From Planctomycetota bacterium (GTDB taxonomy: Bacteria; Planctomycetota; B15-G4), in NCBI GenBank assembly GCA_021604805.1, contig BQJR01000001.1, positions 846,925-910,924 on the forward strand: DNA of 64,000 nt. Reading direction: 5' to 3'. Both the position numbers and the translations under genes were made by a program. Under the pieces are notes generated by a model, which saw nothing but the letters and a program-made list of their open reading frames with translations, had not been told where the DNA came from and ran no database searches. Positions within the stretch are counted from its first letter, which is position 1. Each line of letters starts with the position of its first letter. This document shows, in pieces, positions 32,162-40,765 of the stretch.

Positions 32162-33751
32162 TCAGTCGCCGCAGTCGTCGAGGTAGCCGAGCTCGCAGAG
32201 CTGGAGCATCATGGCCTCGCTGATCTCGCCGCCGGAGTCGAGCGCCTCGAGCGTGGCCAAGGCCTCGATGTCGAGCTTGTAGCGATCGCGCAGTTCCATG
32301 AAGCGGGCGATGCGCGGGTCGTTCTCGTCTTTCTTCACCAGGTCGTGGCGTTCGTCGGGGTCGGCAGCCAGATCGTAGAGCTGATGCGCGCGCCAACCGC
32401 TCGTGTCGCCGGGGCGTCCGCGGTACTCGTCGATGATGAACTTGAGGCCGTTGTGATGGATGGCGATCTGCCAGTCGAAGAGCGGACCGCCCTTGCGATC
32501 GTTGCGCACCTCGCTGTAGATCGGGCGCGGACGCGGTTCGCGCGCCTCGAGCAGCGCCGACACGAGACTCTCGCCCTGCATGCGATCGAGCTTGTCGGGC
32601 AGCACCTTGGAGATGTCGACCTCGAGCATCTGCAGCAGTGACGGCATCACGTCGATGAGCGCCACGGGCGTGCTGATGCGCGTGCCGCCGTTGCGACCGC
32701 CCGGCAGCCGGATCATGAGCGGGACGCGCAGCTCTTCTTCGTAGAGTTGATCGTGCTGCCACTTGCCGTGCTCGGCGAACTCTTCGCCGTGGTCGGAGAG
32801 CAGGATCACGATGGCCTCGTCGAAGACACCGCGCTCGCGCATGGCGGCGAAGAGCGTGGCGAGGTGGTCGTCGGTGTAGTTCACGCCGGCGTCGTAGAGC
32901 TCGCGCATGTAGGCGGCTTCGTCGGCGCCGTAGTTGGCCTTGTCGGCCCAGAAGGTGGTGCGCATGGCGCCGAAGCGACCTTTGAAGTCGAGCGGCGCGA
33001 TGTCGGCCACGACCTTGCGCAGCGGGCCCTGGTAGTCGTCGCCCACCCACTCTTCGAGGTAGTCGGCCGGCGAGACGTAGGGCGCGTGGATCTCATAGGT
33101 GTGCCAGAAGAGGAACCAGGGCGGCGCCTGGCCCCCGTCGGCGGGCGCGGCCGTGAGCGTGTCGAGCCACTCGAGCCCGTCGGCGACCTGCGCCTCCACG
33201 CCCGAGAGTTCGGTGGTGTACTCGTCGAAGCCGCGCGGGAAGCCGTGCGCGCGATTCAAGTTGCCGCCGTCGGTGAGCCCCACGGTGCGGTAGCCCGCGG
33301 CCTGCAAGACCTCGGCCAGCGTGGGCAGCGCCTCGGGCACGGCTTCGATCAGCGGGCGTTGACGACCCGTGGCCGGGTCCTTGCCGTGTTGCACGTTCTG
33401 CACGCGATGGCGCGAGGCGTACTGCGAAGTGAACAGCGACATGTGGCTCGACGCCGTGTGCGGGGTCTGCGCGCGCGCGTGCTCGAACACGATGCTCTCG
33501 GCGGCGAAGGCGTCGAGCACGGGTGACACCGAGTGTGTGCCGCCCTGCGACGAGAGCGCGTCGGCGCGGCAGGTGTCGAGCGAGATCAGCACCACGGGCC
33601 GACGAGCCAGGTCGAGCGTTCCCGCGTCGGACCCTGCGCCGGGGTCGGTGTCGCCCGAGCCGGGAGCCGGGTCACCGCAAGCCACCACGGTCACGCAGAG
33701 CAGCGCGCCCAGCACAAGGGCACGAGGCAGACGTCGAAGCGCGCCCCCCAT
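32162..33751 (-). CDS. Sulfatase-superfamily lipoprotein, Thr-type active site
   Basis: 529 residues from ATG 33751, with a GAGGGG box. Lipoprotein signal peptide ending ...VVAC with Cys +1. The alkaline phosphatase/sulfatase fold shows the metal Asp strand VVLISLDTCRADAL, the nucleophile region HTASSHMSLFTSQY, HTYEIHAPY and the metal-binding ILLSDHGEEFAEHG. In true sulfatases the nucleophile lies in C/S-x-P-S-R. Here it aligns with Thr (T-A-S-S-H), so formylglycine maturation is not expected. Such Thr-type members hydrolyse or transfer phospho-esters or remain unassigned. It is likely anchored in the envelope. The upstream hypothetical gene ends 1 bp before its start codon, so the two form an operon. 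Confidence 0.82.
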   Translation of the reverse strand: MGGALRRLPRALVLGALLCVTVVACGDPAPGSGDTDPGAGSDAGTLDLARRPVVLISLDTCRADALSSQGGTHSVSPVLDAFAAESIVFEHARAQTPHTASSHMSLFTSQYASRHRVQNVQHGKDPATGRQRPLIEAVPEALPTLAEVLQAAGYRTVGLTDGGNLNRAHGFPRGFDEYTTELSGVEAQVADGLEWLDTLTAAPADGGQAPPWFLFWHTYEIHAPYVSPADYLEEWVGDDYQGPLRKVVADIAPLDFKGRFGAMRTTFWADKANYGADEAAYMRELYDAGVNYTDDHLATLFAAMRERGVFDEAIVILLSDHGEEFAEHGKWQHDQLYEEELRVPLMIRLPGGRNGGTRISTPVALIDVMPSLLQMLEVDISKVLPDKLDRMQGESLVSALLEAREPRPRPIYSEVRNDRKGGPLFDWQIAIHHNGLKFIIDEYRGRPGDTSGWRAHQLYDLAADPDERHDLVKKDENDPRIARFMELRDRYKLDIEALATLEALDSGGEISEAMMLQLCELGYLDDCGD

Positions 33752-33752
33752 C

Positions 33753-34454
33753 TCAGAACCCCTCGACATCGAAGCGATCCACGAAGTCGACGAGGCGGTT
33801 CTGCAGGAAGTCATACGTCGCTCCGAAGCGCGTGGTGAGTTGATCGGCGAGGTCGCCGTTGAGGGTGACGGGTCGCCCGAAGGTTCCCACGTTCTCCAGG
33901 AACACGCTGCGGTTGTCCTGGCTGAAGGACTCGAGCCGCGCGTTGAAGACGCCTTGGTGGTCCGCGCTCGGCGGGAAGCTCAAGCGGAGCCCGGCGAGGT
34001 TGGGTGTGTTCTCGAAGCCGCCGAGTTGGTCGTCGTCGAGACCCATGACGTGGTTCAGGAGGAAGGCGCGAGAGTCCTCGTTGGCGTGCGGGTTGAGCAC
34101 CGCGCGCACCGCGAACTGTTGCACCATGAACATGTTCATCGAGAGCTGCTCGAGTGCCTTGGTGGCGAAACCCACCAGCCGCGCCTCGAAGTCCTCGCGC
34201 GACACGCCGGTCTGCTCCTCGCGCACCTGCACGCGATCAGCCAGCACGTTCACCAAGCTCACGGGCGAGCCCGGCAGGCCGCCGGTGGCGTTGCTCAGCT
34301 GGCAGCCGCCCTGCACCACGCGGAAGTCGCGATACGAGCTGCCCGCGTCGCCGAAGAGTTGGCCGTGGAGCCGCTGCAAGTTGGCCGCCTCGTGTTGCAC
34401 GGGCGGATGGATCAACTCGGCGACGAAGGCCAGGCTGCGCAGGCCGAAGGTCAT
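33753..34454 (-). CDS. Hypothetical cytosolic protein coupled to the sulfatase-like gene
   Basis: 233 residues, no signal peptide or membrane segment. It begins MTFGLRSLAFVAELIHPPVQ and has alternating strand/helix text throughout, including YRDFRVVQGGCQLSN, ADRVQVREEQTGVSREDFEARL, VQQFAVRAVLNP, DSRAFLLNHVMG, LRLSFPP and FNARLESFSQDNRSVFLENVGTF. It ends TYDFLQNRLVDFVDRFDVEGF. The pattern recalls uncharacterised families in which one domain of two half-barrels is repeated, but I cannot name it. It lies 36 bp downstream of the permease and directly upstream of the sulfatase-like lipoprotein on the same strand. Confidence 0.7.
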   Translation of the reverse strand: MTFGLRSLAFVAELIHPPVQHEAANLQRLHGQLFGDAGSSYRDFRVVQGGCQLSNATGGLPGSPVSLVNVLADRVQVREEQTGVSREDFEARLVGFATKALEQLSMNMFMVQQFAVRAVLNPHANEDSRAFLLNHVMGLDDDQLGGFENTPNLAGLRLSFPPSADHQGVFNARLESFSQDNRSVFLENVGTFGRPVTLNGDLADQLTTRFGATYDFLQNRLVDFVDRFDVEGF

Positions 34455-34490
34455 GCGGCGACTCCAGAGATCAAACGGAGCCGCACAGTA

Positions 34491-36011
34491 TCAGCTGCCG
34501 TCGCGCTCGCTGCAATCCACGCCCCGCACGCCCATCAGCCGCGCCACGCCAGCCGGGATCAGCACCAGCGCCACCAGCGCGAGGCACAGCAAGGCCGTGA
34601 CGCGATCGCTGCCGTTGTGGACCATCGAGAAGATGTAGTGGCTGTAGCTGTCGGCGCCGGCGCGCGGCAGCACCACGAGGTCGAGTTCGCGCATGGCGAG
34701 CAGGTAGCCGAGCGCGAACGAGAGGCCCAGCGCGGGCATCAGCATCGGGCGCTGCAAGCTCCACCAACGCTGCAGCCACGGGCGCTCCACGAGCGCGGCG
34801 GCCTGCATCGGGGCGGGATCGTCGCGCAGCAGCAGGCTGCGGGCCGCGAGCACGCCGAGCGCCAAGTGACGCCCCAGGAAGGCCAGCAACACGAGCACGG
34901 GGCTGGTGTAGACGGCGTCACCGAGCGGGTTGAGCGGGCTGCCCCACACGCGCAGCAGGCCCACGGCGAAGCTCACGCCAGGCACCGCGAGCGGCAGCAA
35001 CACGAGCGCCATGAGCAACGCCTCTTCGCGTGGCGAGGCCGCCAAGCTGCGTCGCGCGACGAAGACCCCGAGCAGCGCCACGAGCGCGCCCGAGATGAGC
35101 GCCCAACCCAGCGACGTGAAGAGCGCCGGACGCGCCGCCGCGAGCACACTCGCCGGCTCCTCGAGTTGCCACGCCCACTGCACGAGCACCACCACGGGCA
35201 CCGCCAAGGAGAGCAGCAAGCCCAGGGCGGCGGCCCAGGAGGCGGGGCCCCAACGCTCGCTACGCTGCCTGACCGGCGCCTGCCCCCGCGCGTGCCCACG
35301 CTGGCTCCGTTCCAGTCGCAACACACCCCACAGCGCGAGCATCGCGGGCAGCGCGGCGAGCAAGGTGAGCGCCGCGGCACCCGCCGTGCTCTGTTCCTTG
35401 TCCCATCTCTGGAAGACTTCGCTGGCCAACACCGCAAAGGGTTCCGGCGACGTGAACGACAGCAGGTCGACGACCGCGAAGTCCGTGATCGCGAACACGA
35501 AGACCAGCAACGCCCCCGAGAGGATCGACGGCAGCGCCAACGGCAACTCCACGCGACGCAGCGCCGCGCGCGGCCCACGCAACAACTCGGCGACCTCAGC
35601 GGCGCGCGCCGCGCTGCGGAAACCGCGCAAGGCGAAGAGCGCGGAGAGCGGCCAGAGCGACGCCGTGAGCAGGAACACCGTGCCGCTGAAACCCGAGAGC
35701 GGCAGCGCGCGCAACCAAGCCACGCCCGCCACCCAGGGCGGCAAGATCAGCGGGAGCGGCAACAGAAAGCTGAGGGTGCTCGCCGTGCGGCCTTGTGCGC
35801 GAGCCAAGAGGCGCGCCACGGGCACGCCGAGTGCGCTCGAGAAGAGCGCCACGAGCACGCCGATCCCCAGCGTCCGTAGGGCCAATCCGAGCACCCGTGC
35901 CGACGTCAACGCTTCCCAGGCTGCGCTGGGCTCGCTCAGGAAACCGCCCATCGCGGCGAGCACGGGCAGGCCGCCGAGCAGCAACAGCAGGGCGATGCTC
36001 GCGGCCTTCAT
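34491..36011 (-). CDS. FbpB/ThiP-type ABC transporter permease (two fused permease domains)
   Basis: 506 residues with about 12 membrane helices in two similar halves, each with a permease domain: first ~45-235, second ~290-495. The first half carries LLPLPLILPPWVAGVAWL and RRVELPLALPSILSGALLVFVFAITDFAVVDLL. The second has LLPLAVPGVSFAVGLLRVWG, LLAFLGRHLALGVLAARS and MPALGLSFALGYLLAMRELDLVVLPRAG. This layout is typical of ferric iron, thiamine or 2-aminoethylphosphonate importers. No ATPase or binding-protein gene is next to it, so partners must be encoded elsewhere. The start is supported by GGAG six bases upstream. Confidence 0.85.
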   Translation of the reverse strand: MKAASIALLLLLGGLPVLAAMGGFLSEPSAAWEALTSARVLGLALRTLGIGVLVALFSSALGVPVARLLARAQGRTASTLSFLLPLPLILPPWVAGVAWLRALPLSGFSGTVFLLTASLWPLSALFALRGFRSAARAAEVAELLRGPRAALRRVELPLALPSILSGALLVFVFAITDFAVVDLLSFTSPEPFAVLASEVFQRWDKEQSTAGAAALTLLAALPAMLALWGVLRLERSQRGHARGQAPVRQRSERWGPASWAAALGLLLSLAVPVVVLVQWAWQLEEPASVLAAARPALFTSLGWALISGALVALLGVFVARRSLAASPREEALLMALVLLPLAVPGVSFAVGLLRVWGSPLNPLGDAVYTSPVLVLLAFLGRHLALGVLAARSLLLRDDPAPMQAAALVERPWLQRWWSLQRPMLMPALGLSFALGYLLAMRELDLVVLPRAGADSYSHYIFSMVHNGSDRVTALLCLALVALVLIPAGVARLMGVRGVDCSERDGS

Positions 36012-36085
36012 GTCGGGCTCCTAAACTCTCGGGGTCCAGCACGCGCGAAGTCTCGCGCGTCGCGCTGCTCTGGAGACGCAACATC
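36012..36085. promoter_or_regulatory. Divergent promoter region with hairpin
   Basis: 74 bp between two divergent start codons. It contains TAAACT (36022-36027), a possible -10 for the rightward gene, and a perfect 7-bp hairpin (CGCGCGA at 36042-36048, TCGCGCG at 36053-36059). No good -35 hexamer is visible. Confidence 0.3.
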
Positions 36086-37138
36086 ATGGCTGCTCGGCCG
36101 TCCCGCTTCACGCTTCGGCTCACCAGCCGCACACCCCCGCTCGCTGGGCCGCGAGGTCGCGGGCGCCTGTCGCTGGCCTGCCGGGCGCTGCTCGCGGGAG
36201 TCGTGTTCCTCGGCCTGGGGTCCGGAACGGCACTGTGTGCGTTCGCCGCGCCGCTGGCGCACATGGTTGCGCAAGACGCCGCCGCCGACGACGAACTCCC
36301 GCCCGTGTCGGCGCCGCCCGAGCTGCGCGGCCACATCGAGCAGAAGCTGGCGCGCTCGATCAAGTCGCTCCGCAACAGCAACCCCGAGGCGCGCGCCAAG
36401 TACGAGAAGCAGGTGATCGGTTACGGCCGTGCCGCGCTGCCGCTGTTGATCGAGGCCTGCAGCACGGATCACGAGGGCAAGCAGGCGGGCCTCTTGCTGT
36501 GCCTCGAGACGCTCGTCGAGCTGCAAGACCGTGAACTCGTGGCAGCACAGGTCGCCTCCGAGCACGCGCTCTTGCGACGCTTCGCAGCGCGCACAGCCGG
36601 TCGCTGGCTCTGGCCCCCACTCATCGAGGCGCTCCCGCCGCTGCTCGACGACCCCGCGCCCGAAGTGCGCGAAGACGCCGCGCTCTCACTGCTCGCCGCG
36701 GGCAACAACGCGGGCCTCGCGGTGCTGCTGCTGCAAGCCACCGAGCCCACCGGGCGCGACGTCACCGAAGAACAGGTGACGCGGGCGGCGGCACTCAAGG
36801 CGCGCGTGCTGCAAGTGCTCCCTGGCCTCGCCGAACGCGGCGATCACCGCTTGCTGCGCGACGCCTTGATCTTCGATGCCGGCCTGCATCGCGACGACCC
36901 CGCGGGCCACGCGGCCACGCGTCGCACGGCGGTGCAGATGCTCGCAGCCGTGGGCGACCATGCTGCGATCGTCGCGATCCACGGCGCGCTCGACGACAGT
37001 CACAACCTGGTTCAGCGTGACGCCATCGATGCGCTGCGTCGGCTGCTCGAAGGCAAGGGGGCCTTCGAGGGGGGATCGATCTTTGCGCAGATCAACGAGG
37101 TGAAGCGGTTGAAGGAGTTGGGGACGGCTCGGCGGTGA
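36086..37138 (+). CDS. Exported HEAT/ARM-repeat protein
   Basis: 350 residues from ATG 36086, preceded by TGGAG. An Arg-rich n-region and a hydrophobic stretch (ALLAGVVFLGLGSGTALCAF) form a signal peptide or anchor. From ~85 on, helical repeats follow, such as YGRAALPLLIEACS, LLLCLETLVELQD, VREDAALSLLAAGN, TRRTAVQMLAAVGDHAAIVAIHGALDD and VQRDAIDALRRLLEG. No catalytic motif. Function unknown; probably a binding solenoid in the periplasm. It is monocistronic by position and convergent with clpP. Confidence 0.78.
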   Translation: MAARPSRFTLRLTSRTPPLAGPRGRGRLSLACRALLAGVVFLGLGSGTALCAFAAPLAHMVAQDAAADDELPPVSAPPELRGHIEQKLARSIKSLRNSNPEARAKYEKQVIGYGRAALPLLIEACSTDHEGKQAGLLLCLETLVELQDRELVAAQVASEHALLRRFAARTAGRWLWPPLIEALPPLLDDPAPEVREDAALSLLAAGNNAGLAVLLLQATEPTGRDVTEEQVTRAAALKARVLQVLPGLAERGDHRLLRDALIFDAGLHRDDPAGHAATRRTAVQMLAAVGDHAAIVAIHGALDDSHNLVQRDAIDALRRLLEGKGAFEGGSIFAQINEVKRLKELGTARR

Positions 37139-37246
37139 ATTGCGACGGCAACGCTGTCGGTCGCGGGGGAACCGAAGACCGGCTGGTTACTGGGAGCTGG
37201 CCTGGGGAGCTCGCCGAACTCCGTGCGCAACACTTCTCAGCGCGGC

Positions 37247-37873
37247 TCAGACCTCTTTGCGCGCCGTGACGATCTTGTCGCACAGCTTGTAGGCCTTGGC
37301 TTCGTCGGCGCTGAGCCAGAAGTCGCGGTGCGCGTCGGTGACGATCTTGTCGGCCTTCACGCCGGTCTCGGCTTCGATGATCGCGTTGTACTTGTCGCGC
37401 GTCTTCATGATCTCGCGCGCGGTGATCTCGAGGTCGGAGGCCTGACCCTGCGCCTGGCTGCTCGGCTGGTGGATCAGGAAGCGCGCGTTCGGCATCGAGA
37501 AGCGCTTCCCCTTCTTGCCGCCCAGGAAAATGATGATCGCGGCACTGGCTGCGAGCCCCATGCACACCGTGTGGATCGGCGCGCTGATGAAGCGCATGCA
37601 GTCGTAGATGCCGAAGCCCGAGTCGGCGTCGCCGCCGGGGCAGTTGATGTACATCGTGATCGGCTTCTTCGGGTCTTCCGAGTCGAGCAGCAGCAGCTGC
37701 GCCGTGATCGCCGCCATCAGGTCGCGGTCGACCGGCTTGGCCACCAGGATCGTGCGGTGATCCATGAGGCGCTTACCGAGGAACTCGCCGCCCTTGCCTT
37801 CCTTCTTCTCGTCCTCGTCGTCTTCGCAGGGGGCGAGGTGGATCGGGTTCGGAGTGCCGTTGAAGTCGCTCAT
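37247..37873 (-). CDS. clpP: ATP-dependent Clp protease proteolytic subunit
   Basis: 208 residues from ATG 37873. It is a self-compartmentalising serine protease working with ClpX or ClpA. The catalytic Ser lies in CMGLAASAAIIIFLGG, His in RFLIHQPSSQAQGQASDLEI, and the third residue in the following handle region. Family strands ITMYINCPGGDADSGFGIYDCMRF are present. An acidic, Lys-rich N-terminal extension (~10-30, EDDEDEKKEGKGGEF) replaces the usual short axial loop. No clpX, tig or lon is adjacent, so this may be one of several ClpP paralogues. A possible -10 (TAGGTT, minus strand 37929-37934) lies 55 bp upstream. Confidence 0.93.
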   Translation of the reverse strand: MSDFNGTPNPIHLAPCEDDEDEKKEGKGGEFLGKRLMDHRTILVAKPVDRDLMAAITAQLLLLDSEDPKKPITMYINCPGGDADSGFGIYDCMRFISAPIHTVCMGLAASAAIIIFLGGKKGKRFSMPNARFLIHQPSSQAQGQASDLEITAREIMKTRDKYNAIIEAETGVKADKIVTDAHRDFWLSADEAKAYKLCDKIVTARKEV

Positions 37874-38098
37874 CGCCAGGTCTCGGGCTGGAGGCGTCGG
37901 AAGGCCACAGGGGCCGGTGAAGCCGTGCAACCTAGCGGATCGGATCGGACGATGGAACCGCGGAGCGAGGCGCGACCCGGGGGGCGCTCGTCTCCTCACC
38001 GGGCGGCACGCGGGCCCCCCCTCGGGGGCTCCGACGAGCTGCCTGAGACCTGACCGAGCCTCGCCCGAGCCCTGATCGAGTGCGAACTCGCCGCCCGC

Positions 38099-39649
38099 TC
38101 AGCGGCAGGCCGAGGCGCCGACCGCCGGGTCGAAGTCCTCGGGATTCACCAGCACGGAGTCGCCCTCTGCGTCGCCACCGGCGTAGCCGAGCTGATCGAT
38201 CATGCGCTCGTTGAAGGACGCGTTCGCTTCGCTCGACGCCAGCACCATGCTCGCCTCCCGGAAGCCCACGTCGTGACTGTCGACGAGCTCGAGCTCCTGC
38301 ACGAACTCCCAGGCCTTCCCGTTGAGCCACTTCCGCTGCGGCACACGCTGGGTCATGTTGCGCGCGCCCGGGATCCCGAGCAGGCCGAGCACCGTGGGCG
38401 TGACGTCGAAGATGTTGCCGCGGTTGGCGATGGCCCCGCTCTCGACGAAGCGCTCGTACTCGCCCTCCGCCTTACGGATGCCGCGCCCCGCCGCGATGAT
38501 CACGCCGGGCGTGCCGTCCTGGTGATTGCCGGTGGTCGGGAAGCGCGAGTCCGTGACCGAGCCCGGGTCGGCGTGCATGCCGTGGTCGGACAGGAGCATC
38601 ACGGCCACGTCGTCGCCGGCGGCGGCCAGGATGTCGCCGAGCAACTCGTCGGCCCATTCGTAGTAGCGCGGCAAGGAACAGGCCAGCGCGGCGTCGAGCT
38701 CGGGCGAGCTGCCTTGCCAGTTGAACTCTTCGGGATGCAGTTGGCGCCAGAAGCGATGGCCGACGACATCGGTGCCACCCAGATAGACCATCGAGAGGTC
38801 GTAGGGCTCGTCGTCGAAGAACTCGGCGGCCAGCGCGGCGTAGGTCGCGTCGGCTTGGATCGACCAGAGCGATTCGTCGACCGCTTTGCGCTCGGGCTTC
38901 GGGAGGTCGGCGATCTGCGTGGCGAAGATCGAGCGCGCACGCTCGAAGATCGCGTCGCGCCCGCCGGCTTCGGCGGCGACTTCATAGACTCGGTCTTGCA
39001 GCTCGGGCGGATGCACTTGGCCGTCGACACCAGGCATGAGCGCGGGCTTCCAGTTCACGTTGAGTTGCGCCGACGCGTTCGTGCCCGAGATCATCAAGCC
39101 GTTGTTCTGAGAGACGGGCCAAGTGGTCCACCACCCGACGACCGCGCTGCGCAGCCCGTACTGATCGGCGATGTCCCACAGCGCGCGACCGTGACGGCGC
39201 CCCGAGGTGTACACGTTGTTGTTGTTGTCCACGAAGCCGCCGATGCCGTGCTGCTTCATGGTCTTGCCGGTGGCGATCGTGGTCCACACCACCGGGCTCC
39301 ACGTGGGCCGCATGGTGCCGAGACGCCCGAAGACGCCGCGCTTCATCAGGTCTGCCATGTTCGGGCAGCGCCCCTGCGCGATGAGCGGCTGCAACACCGA
39401 CCACTCGAGGCCGTCCATCCCCACGACGAGCACGCGCGAAAACGGCTCGGCGGCGTCGAGACCCGGGGCGGCGCCGCGCTTGCCGTCGGATCCGGCCTCA
39501 CCGCACGCACCCACCAGCGTGGCGACCACGAGTGCCCCGAGGAGGCGTCGCCACGCTCGCGGCGGAGATTCTCCGCGCGGCCGCGGCTCGCGGACAGCCA
39601 GAGCAGGACACGTGGGCACAGGGTTCTGCTCGCAGCGAAGCGCAGTCAT
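38099..39649 (-). CDS. Alkaline-phosphatase-superfamily phosphodiesterase lipoprotein
   Basis: 516 residues from ATG 39649, with AGGA six bases upstream. The long n-region ends in a lipobox (VATLVGAC). The catalytic core matches type I phosphodiesterase/nucleotide pyrophosphatase: VLVVGMDGLEWSVL (metal Asp), LGTMRPTWSPVVWTTIATGK (the Thr nucleophile region), VYLGGTDVVGHRFW (metal Asp/His), MLLSDHGMH (Asp-His) and TTGNHQDGTPGVIIAAG (metal His). These residues bind two zinc ions. Substrate unknown; phosphonates, nucleotides or lipid headgroups are possible. It is probably envelope-anchored and faces ilvE divergently. Confidence 0.85.
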   Translation of the reverse strand: MTALRCEQNPVPTCPALAVREPRPRGESPPRAWRRLLGALVVATLVGACGEAGSDGKRGAAPGLDAAEPFSRVLVVGMDGLEWSVLQPLIAQGRCPNMADLMKRGVFGRLGTMRPTWSPVVWTTIATGKTMKQHGIGGFVDNNNNVYTSGRRHGRALWDIADQYGLRSAVVGWWTTWPVSQNNGLMISGTNASAQLNVNWKPALMPGVDGQVHPPELQDRVYEVAAEAGGRDAIFERARSIFATQIADLPKPERKAVDESLWSIQADATYAALAAEFFDDEPYDLSMVYLGGTDVVGHRFWRQLHPEEFNWQGSSPELDAALACSLPRYYEWADELLGDILAAAGDDVAVMLLSDHGMHADPGSVTDSRFPTTGNHQDGTPGVIIAAGRGIRKAEGEYERFVESGAIANRGNIFDVTPTVLGLLGIPGARNMTQRVPQRKWLNGKAWEFVQELELVDSHDVGFREASMVLASSEANASFNERMIDQLGYAGGDAEGDSVLVNPEDFDPAVGASACR

Positions 39650-39735
39650 CGGCATTCCTGGATCGATCAAGCGCGCGGCGGGGACCGCGCCGGGACTCAC
39701 GGGGCGCTCAGCTTACCCGGACAGGCCCCGCTCCG

Positions 39736-39767
39736 TTGGTGGGCTCCTCGCTGCGGGCGGATACACT
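39736..39767 (+). promoter_or_regulatory. Candidate promoter of the ilvE-lpxB operon
   Basis: TTGGTG (39736-39741) and TACACT (39762-39767), separated by 20 bases, which is wider than ideal. Transcription would start near 39774, 50 bases before ilvE. Confidence 0.3.
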
Positions 39768-39823
39768 GCTCGTCCGCTCCACCCGGCCTCGCGCCGGCCC
39801 CCGCCCTTCACGAGAGTCCCGCG

Positions 39824-40765
39824 ATGACGACCACTTGGTTCGACGGAGAGCTGCGCCCCCTCGGCGAGTCGAAGGTCTCGCTGCTGGCGCACACGCTGCA
39901 CTACGGCGTGGGCGTGTTCGAGGGCGTGCGCTGCTACCCGCAAGCCAGCGGGGACGAGTGCAGCATCTTCCGGCTCGACGACCACCTGCGCCGGCTCGCA
40001 GACTCGGCCAAGGTCTGCGGCCTGGAGCTGCCCTTCGACCGCGCCACGCTGTCGAAGGCCTGCGTCGACGTGCTGCAAGCCAACGCCTTCACGAACGCCT
40101 ACCTGCGCCCCGTGGTCTGGCAAGACGACGCCAGCCTCTCGGGCCTGGGCTCTTCCCCCACCGTGCACGTAGCCGTGGCGGCGCAACCCTGGGGCGCGTA
40201 CCTCGGCGAAGAAGGCTTGCGCAAGGGCATCCGCGTGCGCGTGTCGGCCTACCGTCGCGGCGGGCACGGCAGCTTCTTCAGCCGCGCCAAGATCAACGGG
40301 CAGTACGTGGCGTCCACGCTCGCCAAGCGCGAAGCGCTGGCCCTGGGTCTCGACGAGGCGCTGCTCACCGACGACAAGGGCCACGTGTGCGAAGGCAGCG
40401 GCGAGAACCTGTTCATGGTGCGCGACGGCGTGCTGATCACGCCGCCGGGCAGCGCCGCGATCCTGCCGGGCATCACGCGCGCCACCGTGCTGCACATCGC
40501 CCAGACCCATCGCGAAGAGTTCGGCATCCGCGCCATCAGAGAAGACGAGATTCCGCGCGACGCGCTGCTGCTCGCCGACGAAGTGTTCCTCACCGGCACC
40601 GCCGCCGAGGTCACGCCCGTGCGCGAAGTCGACCTGCGGCAGATCGGCGCAGGCGAAGCGGGTCCGATCACGCGCAAGATCCAGGACGCCTACTTCGCGC
40701 TCGTGCGCGGTGAGGTCGAAGCGCCGGCCAAGTGGCGCACTCCCTTCGGTGCCGCCGTCCGGTGA
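39824..40765 (+). CDS. ilvE: Branched-chain amino acid aminotransferase
   Basis: 313 residues. This PLP enzyme exchanges the amino group between glutamate and the keto acids of Ile, Leu and Val. Class IV signature: LAHTLHYGVGVFEGVRCY, the Schiff-base Lys in SRAKINGQYVAS, EALLTDDKGHVCEGSGENLF, and ILPGITRATVLHIA, with FLTGTAAEVTPVREVD near the end. Length is normal. It opens an operon in which the next gene overlaps by 4 bp (GTGA). The downstream genes (transporter, ACT protein, lpxB) are not obviously related to its reaction. Confidence 0.93.
   Translation: MTTTWFDGELRPLGESKVSLLAHTLHYGVGVFEGVRCYPQASGDECSIFRLDDHLRRLADSAKVCGLELPFDRATLSKACVDVLQANAFTNAYLRPVVWQDDASLSGLGSSPTVHVAVAAQPWGAYLGEEGLRKGIRVRVSAYRRGGHGSFFSRAKINGQYVASTLAKREALALGLDEALLTDDKGHVCEGSGENLFMVRDGVLITPPGSAAILPGITRATVLHIAQTHREEFGIRAIREDEIPRDALLLADEVFLTGTAAEVTPVREVDLRQIGAGEAGPITRKIQDAYFALVRGEVEAPAKWRTPFGAAVR

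Noticed and set aside
32162..33751. A formylglycine-dependent arylsulfatase
   Set aside because: The C/S-x-P-S-R signature is absent; the aligned residue is Thr.
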